Shown here: positions 18,442 through 25,995 of the stretch, piece by piece
Layout: the number at the start of each line of letters is the position of its first letter
Numbering within the stretch: the stretch's first letter is position 1
Source of the DNA: Cupriavidus sp. WGlv3
GTDB taxonomy: Bacteria; Pseudomonadota; Gammaproteobacteria; Burkholderiales; Burkholderiaceae
Direction: 5' to 3'
DNA length: 64,000 nucleotides
Assembly (NCBI RefSeq): GCF_023952475.1
Contig: NZ_JALHRX010000008.1
Location: forward strand, 62,001-126,000
Notes under the pieces: model-generated
What the model saw: the letters and a program-made list of their open reading frames with translations, nothing else
Database searches by the model: none
What the model was told of the DNA's origin: nothing
Program-made: the position numbers and the translations under genes

Positions 18442-19338
18442 ATGGACAAACTGCCCCCATTGAACGCGTTGCGCGCCTTCGAGGCGGCCGCTCGGCATCT
18501 CAGCATCACGGTCGCGGCCGAAGAGCTGCACGTCACGCCTGGCGCCGTCAGCCGGCAGATCCGCGCGCTCGAACAGGGCCTGGGCGTGCAGTTGCTGCAT
18601 CGCGGCCACCGCCAGATCTCGCTGACCCGCACCGGCGAGGACTACTACCGCGCCGTGACCCGCGCGATGGACGAGCTGCGCGACGCCACGCGCCGCCTGA
18701 GCAAGCGCGCCCGGCGCAGGCAGCTCAAGGTGCGCGCCTATACCACCTTTGCCATGCGCTGGCTGATCCCGCGCCTGTCGAGCTTCCATGCCGCCAATCC
18801 CGGCATCGAGGTGCTGCTGACCGCCTCGCTCGATCCGGTCGATTTCCGCCGCGAGGATATCGATGGCGCCATCCGGCTGGGCGACGGCAACTGGCACGGC
18901 GTCAACGCCTACCGGCTGGTGTCGAACATCCTGGTGCCGGTGTGCAGCCCGACGCTGCTGGACGCGGGGCCGAAGGTGAAGCGCGCCGCCGACCTGCAGC
19001 ACCAGACCCTGCTGCATTCGATCGCGCGCCCCGATGACTGGAGCCACTGGCTCAAAGCCGCGCGCGCCGACAAGGCGGTCGACGCGCGCAGCGGCATGAC
19101 CTTCCAGAGCTCGGCCATGGCCTATGCGGCGGCGGTCGAAGGCCAGGGCTTTGCGATGGCGCAGCGCTTCCTGGTGGCGGCCGACCTCGATGCGGGCCGG
19201 CTGGTGGCGCCGTTCCGCCAGACCGTGGATATGGGTGATTTCACCTACTACCTGCTGACGCCCGCGGACCGCAAGGAGAGCCCGAGCATGGCGGTGTTCC
19301 GGCAGTGGCTGCTGGCGCAGTTCGAAGCGCAGGGTTGA
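18442..19338 (+). CDS. LysR-family regulator, GcvA-like
   Basis: This 298-residue LysR-type regulator has an N-terminal winged helix (LNALRAFEAAARHLSITVAA, then HVTPGAVSRQIRALE at about 32-46) and a periplasmic-binding-like effector domain (about 90-295). LPPLNALRAFEAAARH at the start is characteristic of the GcvA subgroup. The start is ATG 18442; no strong binding site precedes it, and an upstream in-frame extension is unlikely. It probably acts on the divergent SDR gene; the effector is unknown. It converges with the CoA-transferase gene. Confidence 0.92.
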   Translation: MDKLPPLNALRAFEAAARHLSITVAAEELHVTPGAVSRQIRALEQGLGVQLLHRGHRQISLTRTGEDYYRAVTRAMDELRDATRRLSKRARRRQLKVRAYTTFAMRWLIPRLSSFHAANPGIEVLLTASLDPVDFRREDIDGAIRLGDGNWHGVNAYRLVSNILVPVCSPTLLDAGPKVKRAADLQHQTLLHSIARPDDWSHWLKAARADKAVDARSGMTFQSSAMAYAAAVEGQGFAMAQRFLVAADLDAGRLVAPFRQTVDMGDFTYYLLTPADRKESPSMAVFRQWLLAQFEAQG

Positions 19339-19363
19339 AGCGCCGGGCGGAAGCGGTGCAGCC

Positions 19364-20644
19364 TCAGGCGGTAGCGGTCACCGGCGGGGCCGCCTGCGGT
19401 CGCGCCGCCGGCACGCCGCAGTGGACCGCGCCCGATGCCGACAGGGCCGCAATCTCGTCGTGGCTGTAGCCAAGCTCGGCCAGCAGAGCCTCGGTATGCT
19501 GGCCGCGGGCCGGCGCCGGACGTGCCGGCAGCGCGTTCTCCTGCACGCTGTTGATTGGGAAGCCCGGCATGCGGATCTCGCCCAGCGTGTCGTGCCGCAC
19601 GCTTTGCATCATGCGGTTGGCCGCCACCTGCGGATGCGCCAGGACCTGCTCGTAGTTCGCCACCGGCGCGCACAGGATGTCGGCCTCATGTAGCAGCGCC
19701 AGCCAGCACTCGGTGGTGTGCTTCACGAAGGCGGTGGTCAGCGCTGCCACCATGTCGGCGCGATTGGCCACGCGCCGCGCCGGGGTGGCAAAGCGCGGAT
19801 CGTCGGCCAGGCCTGGCTGGTCCAGCACATCGCACAGCCGGCGCCAGCGCTCGGGCATGTAGGCCGCCACCATGATCCAGCCGTCGGCGGTCCGGAAGGC
19901 CTGGTTGGGCGCGGAGTAGGGGGCGGCGCTGCCGATGCGCTGCGGCAGCTGCCCGTCGGCGCCATAGCTGGTCAGCGACGACTGCTGCAGCGCCAGCGCC
20001 GCATTGAACAGGCTGACGTCGAGATGACCGCCCAGACCGTCGCGCGCGCGCTGCGCGAGCTTGGCCAGCACGCCCATGCAGGCCACATAGCCGGTCATGA
20101 CGTCGACCACCGGCGCCTGCACCTTGCAGGGTTCGCCGTCGGGCGCGCCGGTCAGGCTCATCAGGCCGGAATCGGCCTGCAGGATGCCGTCGACGCCGGC
20201 GCGCTGCGCATAGGGTCCGTGCTGGCCGTAGGCCGAGATCGAGCAATAGATCAGCCGCGGATGGTCGGCCGCCAGTTGCGCATGATCGAGGCCGAGGCGC
20301 GCCATCACCCCGGGACGCATGCTCTCGACCACGATGTCGGCGCCCGCGACCAGGCGGCGCGCCACCGCCACGCCGTCGGCGGACTTCAGGTCGAGCGCCA
20401 CGCCCAGCTTGTTGCGGTTGAAGCCGTGGAACAGCGCACTGTCGTCGCCGATCCATGCGGGGCCCAGGCCGCGGCCGAGTTCGCCGCCGGGCGGCTCCAC
20501 CTTGATGACCCTGGCGCCCATGTCGGCCAGCAGCATGGTGCAGGTCGGCCCGGCGCCGATCTGCGTGAAGTCGATCACGGTCAGGCCGTCCAGGGCGTCG
20601 CGCAGCGTGGGTTGGGCCGTGGCGGCAGGGGCGGGCGCGTTCAT
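19364..20644 (-). CDS. CaiB/BaiF family CoA transferase
   Basis: This 426-residue class III CoA transferase moves CoA between carboxylic acids. The N-terminal TVIDFTQIGAGPTCTMLLAD, KVEPPGGE, the segment GVDGILQADSGLMSLTG and GHLDVSLFNAAL follow the family. The catalytic aspartate is expected in the middle region, but I did not assign it firmly. ATG 20644 overlaps the stop of the receptor gene by 4 bp. It is the last gene of the six-gene operon starting at 24765, where it would activate the imported acid. Confidence 0.9.
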   Translation of the reverse strand: MNAPAPAATAQPTLRDALDGLTVIDFTQIGAGPTCTMLLADMGARVIKVEPPGGELGRGLGPAWIGDDSALFHGFNRNKLGVALDLKSADGVAVARRLVAGADIVVESMRPGVMARLGLDHAQLAADHPRLIYCSISAYGQHGPYAQRAGVDGILQADSGLMSLTGAPDGEPCKVQAPVVDVMTGYVACMGVLAKLAQRARDGLGGHLDVSLFNAALALQQSSLTSYGADGQLPQRIGSAAPYSAPNQAFRTADGWIMVAAYMPERWRRLCDVLDQPGLADDPRFATPARRVANRADMVAALTTAFVKHTTECWLALLHEADILCAPVANYEQVLAHPQVAANRMMQSVRHDTLGEIRMPGFPINSVQENALPARPAPARGQHTEALLAELGYSHDEIAALSASGAVHCGVPAARPQAAPPVTATA

Positions 20645-21624
20645 AGCGCCACCTTGATGCCGTTGTCCTGGATCAGCCGCTGCCAGCGCGCCAGGTCCTT
20701 GCCGATATGGGCCTTCAGCTCGGCCGGCGACGAGGCCTGCGGCTCGAAGCCTTGTCTGGCCATCTGCTCGGCGATGTCGGGCGATTTCAGCGCGGTGACC
20801 AGCGCGGCGTTGAGCTTGTCCACCACCGCGCCGGGCGTGTGCGCCGGCGCCAGCAGGCTGTACCACAGCTCGGCGTCGTAGCCGGTTACGCCGGCCTCGG
20901 CAAAGGTGGGCAGATCAGGCATCAGCGCCGTGCGCTTGTTGCCGGCAATGCCCAGCGCGCGCAGCTTGCCGGCGCGCACATACTGGATCGCCGAGGCAAT
21001 GGTCGCAAACGAGATCTGCACCTGCCCCCCCATCAGGTCCGTGATCGATGGCCCGGTGCCGCGATACGGGATGTGCAGCAGTTCGGTGCGATTGAGCTTG
21101 GCAAAGACTTCGCCGGCCAGGTGCTGCGGCGTGCCGTTGCCCGGGCTGCTGTAGCTGAGCCTGCCGGGGTTGGCACGGCTGTACTGGATGAAGTCCTGCA
21201 GCGTGCGGAACGGCTGCTCCGGATTGGCCACCAGCATGATCGGCACCGCGGCGATGCGCCCCACCGGCGCGAAGTCGCGCTCGATATTGAAGGGCACCCT
21301 GGTGCCGAGAAAGGGGTTCATCGTGACCTGGCTCGAGGCGATCACCAGCGTATAGCCATCGGGTGCCGCGTGAGCGACGAAATCGGTGCCGAGGTTGCCG
21401 CCGGCGCCGGGCTTGTTCTCGATCACGATGGTCTGGCCCAGCAGCTTGCCCATTTTGGGCGCGATCAGCCGCGCCAGGATATCGTTGCCGCCGCCGGGGG
21501 CGAACGGCACCACCAGCGTGATCGGCTTCTGCGCCGGGAAGGGCGCCTGCGCCGCCGCGCCCAGCGCCGTGGCTGCCAGCATGGCGGCCAGCGCCGTGCG
21601 TGCGAATCGGGTCATGCCAGTCAT
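20641..21624 (-). CDS. Bug-family (TctC-like) periplasmic solute receptor
   Basis: This 327-residue tripartite tricarboxylate-type receptor has an N-terminal signal peptide (FARTALAAMLAATALGAAAQA, cleavage near 26). It then has the family motifs PITLVVPFAPGGGNDILAR and ENKPGAGGNLGTDFVA, and later YDAELWYSLLAPA. Bug receptors are greatly expanded in Burkholderiales and bind carboxylates or similar small acids. ATG 21624 has AGGAGACAG upstream. No TctA/TctB membrane genes adjoin, as is usual for orphan Bug proteins, so the uptake partner is elsewhere. Confidence 0.93.
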   Translation of the reverse strand: MTGMTRFARTALAAMLAATALGAAAQAPFPAQKPITLVVPFAPGGGNDILARLIAPKMGKLLGQTIVIENKPGAGGNLGTDFVAHAAPDGYTLVIASSQVTMNPFLGTRVPFNIERDFAPVGRIAAVPIMLVANPEQPFRTLQDFIQYSRANPGRLSYSSPGNGTPQHLAGEVFAKLNRTELLHIPYRGTGPSITDLMGGQVQISFATIASAIQYVRAGKLRALGIAGNKRTALMPDLPTFAEAGVTGYDAELWYSLLAPAHTPGAVVDKLNAALVTALKSPDIAEQMARQGFEPQASSPAELKAHIGKDLARWQRLIQDNGIKVAL

Positions 21625-21656
21625 GGTCTGTCTCCTTTCGATGGGTTTTCGAACGC

Positions 21657-22460
21657 TCAACGCCCGGTGTAACGGGGCTGGCGTTTCTCGGCGAAAGCCT
21701 GTCGGCCTTCGGTGCGGTCCGCGGTATCGCGCAGCACGCCCCAGTAGAGTTCGGTGAGCTGCTGCGCGTCGGCTTCGCCAAGGTGGCTGGTCTGGCGCGA
21801 CAGGCGCTTGACCGCCTGCACCGCCAGCGGCGCATTGGCGGCGATGCGCGCGGCGATCGCCAGCGCGCGGTCGAGCAATACGTCCGGCGCCACCGTCTCG
21901 CTGACCAGCCCGATGCGGGCTGCCTGTTCCGCATCGATCCGCTCGCCGGTCAGCACCATCTGCATCGCGTGCGCCGCGGGCACGGCCTTCAGCAGCCGGT
22001 GCAGGCCCGAGACCGCGGGGATCGAGCCGACCGCCGTTTCGGGCAGGCCGAAGCTCGCCTGTGCCGATGCGATCCGCACATCGCATTGCAGCGCCAGCTC
22101 CAGACCCGCGCCGAGGCAGTGGCCGTTGACCGCCGCGATCAGCGGCTTGCACAGGTCCAGGCCGGCCAGGTCCATCAGGCGGATATAGAGCCCGAGGTCG
22201 GCGGCCGGTTCCGGCGCGCGGAACAGCGCCTGCGCGTAGCTGGCGGGCGATTCGCGCGTGCCTTTCAGGTCCGCGCCCGCGCAGAAGGCGCGCGTCCCGG
22301 CGCCGGTCAGCACCGCCACGCGCAGGTCGTCGCGGTCGCGCACTTCGGCCAGGTGGGCGCGCAGTTCGCGCAGGGTGGGCAGGTCCAGCGCATTGAGCGC
22401 CTCGGGTCGGTCGATGGTCAGCACCGCGACCGCGCCTTCGAGTTGGCGTCGTACAGTCAT
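21657..22460 (-). CDS. Enoyl-CoA hydratase/isomerase family protein
   Basis: This 267-residue crotonase-fold protein has RAFCAGADLKG (oxyanion strand) and KPLIAAVNGHCLGAGLELALQCD. The glutamate at the usual first catalytic position is not obvious in the second motif, but PETAVGSIPAVSG supplies the second acidic site. It probably hydrates an enoyl-CoA in the pathway of this operon. ATG 22460 follows a strong AAGGAGG site; the next gene (receptor) begins 32 bp downstream. Confidence 0.9.
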   Translation of the reverse strand: MTVRRQLEGAVAVLTIDRPEALNALDLPTLRELRAHLAEVRDRDDLRVAVLTGAGTRAFCAGADLKGTRESPASYAQALFRAPEPAADLGLYIRLMDLAGLDLCKPLIAAVNGHCLGAGLELALQCDVRIASAQASFGLPETAVGSIPAVSGLHRLLKAVPAAHAMQMVLTGERIDAEQAARIGLVSETVAPDVLLDRALAIAARIAANAPLAVQAVKRLSRQTSHLGEADAQQLTELYWGVLRDTADRTEGRQAFAEKRQPRYTGR

Positions 22461-22470
22461 GGCGGCCTCC

Positions 22471-23235
22471 TTATACGCTGGGCGACGACAGGCTGCGCCC
22501 GCCGCAGACATAGAGCACCTGCCCCGTCACATACGACGCGCGTGGGTCGAGGAAGAAGCTGACCGCATTGGCGATATCGTCGGCGGTGCCGATGCGCTGC
22601 ACCGGCACCGATTTCTGCAGGCGCGCCTGCACGTCCGCGGCAAAGCCGCGGAACAGCGGGGTATCGACGATGCCCGGCGCCACCGCGTTGACGGTGATGC
22701 CCTTGGCCGCGAACTCGATCGCCAGCGAACGCGTCAGGCTGACCACGCCGCCCTTGGCCGCGGCATAGTTGGCCTGCCCGAAGCCGCCCAGCCACGCGCG
22801 CGACGAGATGTTGACCACACGGCCGTAGCCGCGCTCGACCATGCCTGGCAGCGCCGCGCGGCAGCACAGGAATTGCGAGCGCAGGTTGGTGTCGACGACC
22901 AGGTCCCAGTCTTCGTCGCTCATCTTCAGGAAGCGCATGTCGCGCACCGCGCCGGCGTTGTTGACCAGGTAGTCGACGCGGCCAGTGCGTGCCTGCACCT
23001 GCGCGAAGGCGTCGTTGACCGCGGCCGAGTCGGTCAGGTCGGCACTGGCGCCGAAGGCATTGAAGCCCTCGGCAACCAGCGCGCCGACGGCGGCATCGAG
23101 CGCGGCCGCGTCGCGGTCGAGCAGGGCCACGGCCAGGCCCTGGCGCGCCAGCTGCGTGGCGATACCCAGGCCGATGCCGCGCGCGGCACCGGTCACCACC
23201 GCCACGTGCGCGGAATCGAAGCTTTGTGTGCGCAT
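22471..23235 (-). CDS. SDR family oxidoreductase (FabG-like, 3-hydroxyacyl-CoA type)
   Basis: This 254-residue classical SDR has TGAARGIGLG for the cofactor (about 15-24), NNAGAVRD, ISSRAWLG with the catalytic serine, YAAAKGG with tyrosine and lysine, and PGIVDTPLF. FabG-like enzymes in such operons oxidise or reduce 3-hydroxyacyl-CoA intermediates. The aspartate in LLDRDAA after the second beta strand favours NAD(H). It starts one base after the thiolase stop and ends 10 bp before the hydratase gene, so the four CoA genes are surely co-transcribed. Confidence 0.9.
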   Translation of the reverse strand: MRTQSFDSAHVAVVTGAARGIGLGIATQLARQGLAVALLDRDAAALDAAVGALVAEGFNAFGASADLTDSAAVNDAFAQVQARTGRVDYLVNNAGAVRDMRFLKMSDEDWDLVVDTNLRSQFLCCRAALPGMVERGYGRVVNISSRAWLGGFGQANYAAAKGGVVSLTRSLAIEFAAKGITVNAVAPGIVDTPLFRGFAADVQARLQKSVPVQRIGTADDIANAVSFFLDPRASYVTGQVLYVCGGRSLSSPSV

Positions 23236-23236
23236 C

Positions 23237-24382
23237 TCAGACTCCCAGCAGGTGGACGGACGAGGCGGCGTGGTCCACGCCCGCAATGCCGCCGCCGGTG
23301 CATTGCGTCAGGCCGATGCGGGCCTCCGCCACCTGGCGTGCGCCGGCCCGGCCCTGCAGCTGCCACAGGATCTCGACCATCTGCGCCACGCCGGTGGCGC
23401 CTAGCGGATGGCCCTTGGCCAGCAGCCCGCCGCTGGGGTTGACCGGCACGCGCCCGCCCAGGCGCGTCGCGCCGGACTTGAGCAGCGCCACGGCGTCGCC
23501 GCGCGGCGCCAGGCCGAGGGCCTCGTAGTAGAGCAGCTCGGCGATGGTGAAGGCGTCGTGCAGCTCGACCACGTCGACGTCCTGCGGCCCGAGCCCAGCC
23601 TGCACGTAGGCCTGGCGCGCGGCGCGCGCGGTGATCTCGGCATCGAGGATGTCGTCGTCGGCCTCTTCGCGCATGCCCGACACCACCACCGACGACAGCA
23701 CCTTCACCGGCCGCGGCTGCGCCGGACGGTGCGTGCCTAGCACCAGCGCGGCGGCACCATCGACCTGCGACGGGCAGCATTGCAGCAGCGTCAGCGGATC
23801 GGCAATCATGCGCGAGGCCAGCACTTCTTCGACCGTGGTGGAGTTGCGCTGCTGCGCGTACGGGTTGAGCGACCCGTGGTGGCGGTTCTTGACCGCAACC
23901 TCGGCCAGGTCGGCCGGCCGGGCGTCGCGCTCGTACAGGAAGCGCGTGCCGCGCATCGCATAGACCGCGGGCAGCACCATGCCGGACCTGGCATAGAGCT
24001 CGGTCTTGTGGTCGTTGCGCTGCAGCGGGATGGTGCCGCCGCCGAGCGCGGTGAGCTGCTCGATGCCGAACACCAGCACCGTGTCGTATTGTCCGGCGAG
24101 CAGCGCGTGCCGCGCCAGGTGCACGCCGGTGGCGCCGCTGGCGCAGGCGTTCTCGACGTTGTAGACCGGGATGCCCTTGAGCCCCAGGTCGCGCACGATG
24201 AGCTGGCCGAGGATCATGCCGCCCAGCACGTTGGCGCAGTAGACCGCCTGGATGCGGCCGGCCGGCACGTCGGCGTCGGCCAGCGCCTTCAGGATGGCCT
24301 GCTGCGCCAGTTCCGGCGCCAGCACGCCGGGATGGCGGCCGAACGGCGTCATCGCGCCGCCGTGGATGTAGATGTCCTGCAT
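23237..24382 (-). CDS. Thiolase family protein (acetyl-CoA acetyltransferase/SCPx-like)
   Basis: This 381-residue thiolase-fold protein has the nucleophilic cysteine in NACASGATGVHLA (about 79-91), HDAFTIAELLYYE, the catalytic GHPLGATG and a second cysteine in TQCTGGG. It falls in the lipid-transfer/SCPx-like branch, which typically works with a partner DUF35 OB-fold protein, here encoded 29 bp upstream. It is expected to cleave a beta-ketoacyl-CoA at the end of the operon pathway. Confidence 0.9.
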   Translation of the reverse strand: MQDIYIHGGAMTPFGRHPGVLAPELAQQAILKALADADVPAGRIQAVYCANVLGGMILGQLIVRDLGLKGIPVYNVENACASGATGVHLARHALLAGQYDTVLVFGIEQLTALGGGTIPLQRNDHKTELYARSGMVLPAVYAMRGTRFLYERDARPADLAEVAVKNRHHGSLNPYAQQRNSTTVEEVLASRMIADPLTLLQCCPSQVDGAAALVLGTHRPAQPRPVKVLSSVVVSGMREEADDDILDAEITARAARQAYVQAGLGPQDVDVVELHDAFTIAELLYYEALGLAPRGDAVALLKSGATRLGGRVPVNPSGGLLAKGHPLGATGVAQMVEILWQLQGRAGARQVAEARIGLTQCTGGGIAGVDHAASSVHLLGV

Positions 24383-24411
24383 GGTGCTTACCTTTTCCTT
24401 CTCTCGATCGT

Positions 24412-24765
24412 TCAGGCCGGGACGTCTTCGAACACATAGCCAAGCTCGGCGTCATGCCGCGGCGCGTAGCGCGCACCGATGACCGGGCGCGCCGCGCCCA
24501 GCAGGCGGCCGAAGATGCGCACCGGCCCGACGAAATCGACATAGCCGAGCGCGTACGGCGGCTGCCCGGTCTTGGGCGCGGGGTGGATCACGGTATAGCT
24601 GTAGAGCGTGCCCGTGCCGGTGATGGCGGCGGCCTCATGGCCCTCGGCCAGCGGCGAGTCGGCGGGCAGCGCCGGGAAGATCCAGGCGCCGGTGGCGCGC
24701 TCGCGCGAGGCAAGCAGATGGGGAACGGGTTCCGCGCTCCAGAGCGGATAGGGATGGTCTGACAT
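24412..24765 (-). CDS. DUF35 OB-fold protein, thiolase partner
   Basis: This 117-residue protein has the OB-fold segments GTGTLYSYTVIHPAP, YALGYVDF and PVRIFGRLLG. DUF35 proteins bind acyl-CoA next to SCPx-type thiolases and often carry an N-terminal zinc ribbon; this one has no cysteine at all. It is the first gene of the operon, followed by the thiolase, and ATG 24765 has CAGGAGACAG upstream. The 232 bp between it and the LysR gene hold the promoter, but I see no clear operator there. Confidence 0.85.
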   Translation of the reverse strand: MSDHPYPLWSAEPVPHLLASRERATGAWIFPALPADSPLAEGHEAAAITGTGTLYSYTVIHPAPKTGQPPYALGYVDFVGPVRIFGRLLGAARPVIGARYAPRHDAELGYVFEDVPA

Positions 24766-24997
24766 GGCTGTCTCCTGCGGTTGGGCCTGGTGTAATGGTT
24801 GTCGCCGGCGGGCCGCGCGACAAACGATATTTCAGGCGCTTTCGGTTGAGAAAAAATCAAGCGAAGGCAACGGGCGGGGGGAATGGAAGGAAATGGGAGT
24901 CAGGCCCGGGAGAAGGAGGGGGCGCTTCTGGCCGCCGATCTATGCGGGTGGGTGGCGCCGGCTGCGAGCGCGGTGGCGCGGGCCGGCGATGGACGTC

Positions 24998-25927
24998 TCA
25001 GTCCGCCACCCCCACCAGCCGCGACAACGATTGCTCCGCGCCGCGCGAGGCTGCTACCACGAAGTCGATGAAGCGCCGGACCCGCACCGGCATCTGGCTG
25101 CGGTGCGGGTAGTACATGTACAGCCCGACCTGGCTGCTGCTGTATCCGGTCAGGACTGCCCTGAGCCGTCCGCTGACCAGGTCGGCATGGACCATGTAGG
25201 CGGGCAGCTGGCCGATGCCGATGCCGGCGCGTACCGCCTCGACCTCGGTTTCCACATCGTTGAAGCTGGCCACGGCCGGCAGCTCCTGGTACACAAGGTT
25301 GCCGTCCACCTGCAGTTCCCACGGCACCATGCGGCCGGTGGCGGGGCGGCGGAAGCCGGTGCACTGGTGCCGCGGCAGGTCGTCGAGCGTGGCCGGCTCG
25401 CCGTGCCGCGCCAGGTACTCCGGCGCGGCGCAGATCACCAGCGGCAGGTCGCACAGGCGCCGCGCCACCAGGTTCTGGCCGGGGCTGGTGCCGACGCGGA
25501 AGCCGACGTCGATCCTGGCTTCGACCAGGTCGGTGAAGAGGTCGCTCAGCACCACGTCGAAGCCGATGCCGGGATGCTGGTCGCGGAAGCCCTTGACCAG
25601 CGGCACCAGCACGCGGCTGCCGAGCGACGGCGGCGCGGTCAGCCGGATCAGCCCGTCGTCGTCGCCGCGGCTGGCGCGGACCTGCTCGAGCGCTTCGTCG
25701 AGCTGGCGCATGCCGGGCGCGGTCAGTTCGAACAGCCGCGCGCCCTCCTCGGTCAAGCTGAGCTTGCGCGTGGTCCGGTGCAGCAGGCGCACGCCCAGGT
25801 GGGCCTCGAGCGTGCGCACCGCCTTGCTCGCCGCCTGCGGCGTGACGCCGGCCTCGACCGCGGCACGCCGGAAGCTGCCTGCGCGCACCACGCCGAGGAA
25901 GAGGGTGAGGACCCGGGCCTTGTCCAT
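24998..25927 (-). CDS. LysR-family transcriptional regulator
   Basis: This 309-residue protein has a winged helix (MDKARVLTLFLGVVRAGSF, VTPQAASKAVRTLEAHLGVR), then LLHRTTRKLSLTEEGARLF and an effector domain. The subgroup (PRTLE-type, often controlling small redox or efflux genes) is common in Burkholderiales, and its target cannot be named. ATG 25927 is used; a TTG three codons earlier is less likely. It lies 68 bp beyond the stop of the aldehyde oxidoreductase operon on the same strand and upstream of the DUF35 operon, so it could regulate either. Confidence 0.9.
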   Translation of the reverse strand: MDKARVLTLFLGVVRAGSFRRAAVEAGVTPQAASKAVRTLEAHLGVRLLHRTTRKLSLTEEGARLFELTAPGMRQLDEALEQVRASRGDDDGLIRLTAPPSLGSRVLVPLVKGFRDQHPGIGFDVVLSDLFTDLVEARIDVGFRVGTSPGQNLVARRLCDLPLVICAAPEYLARHGEPATLDDLPRHQCTGFRRPATGRMVPWELQVDGNLVYQELPAVASFNDVETEVEAVRAGIGIGQLPAYMVHADLVSGRLRAVLTGYSSSQVGLYMYYPHRSQMPVRVRRFIDFVVAASRGAEQSLSRLVGVAD

Positions 25928-25995
25928 GACTGGCAACCTGAGGTTGGGAATGCGCCATCATAGCGCCAGTCATGGCCTCGCAGGCGGGCAGGCCG

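Noticed and set aside
24766..24997. Purine-rich stretch near 24870-24930 as a gene or regulatory RNA
   Set aside because: No open frame with a binding site, no stable hairpin and no recognised motif.
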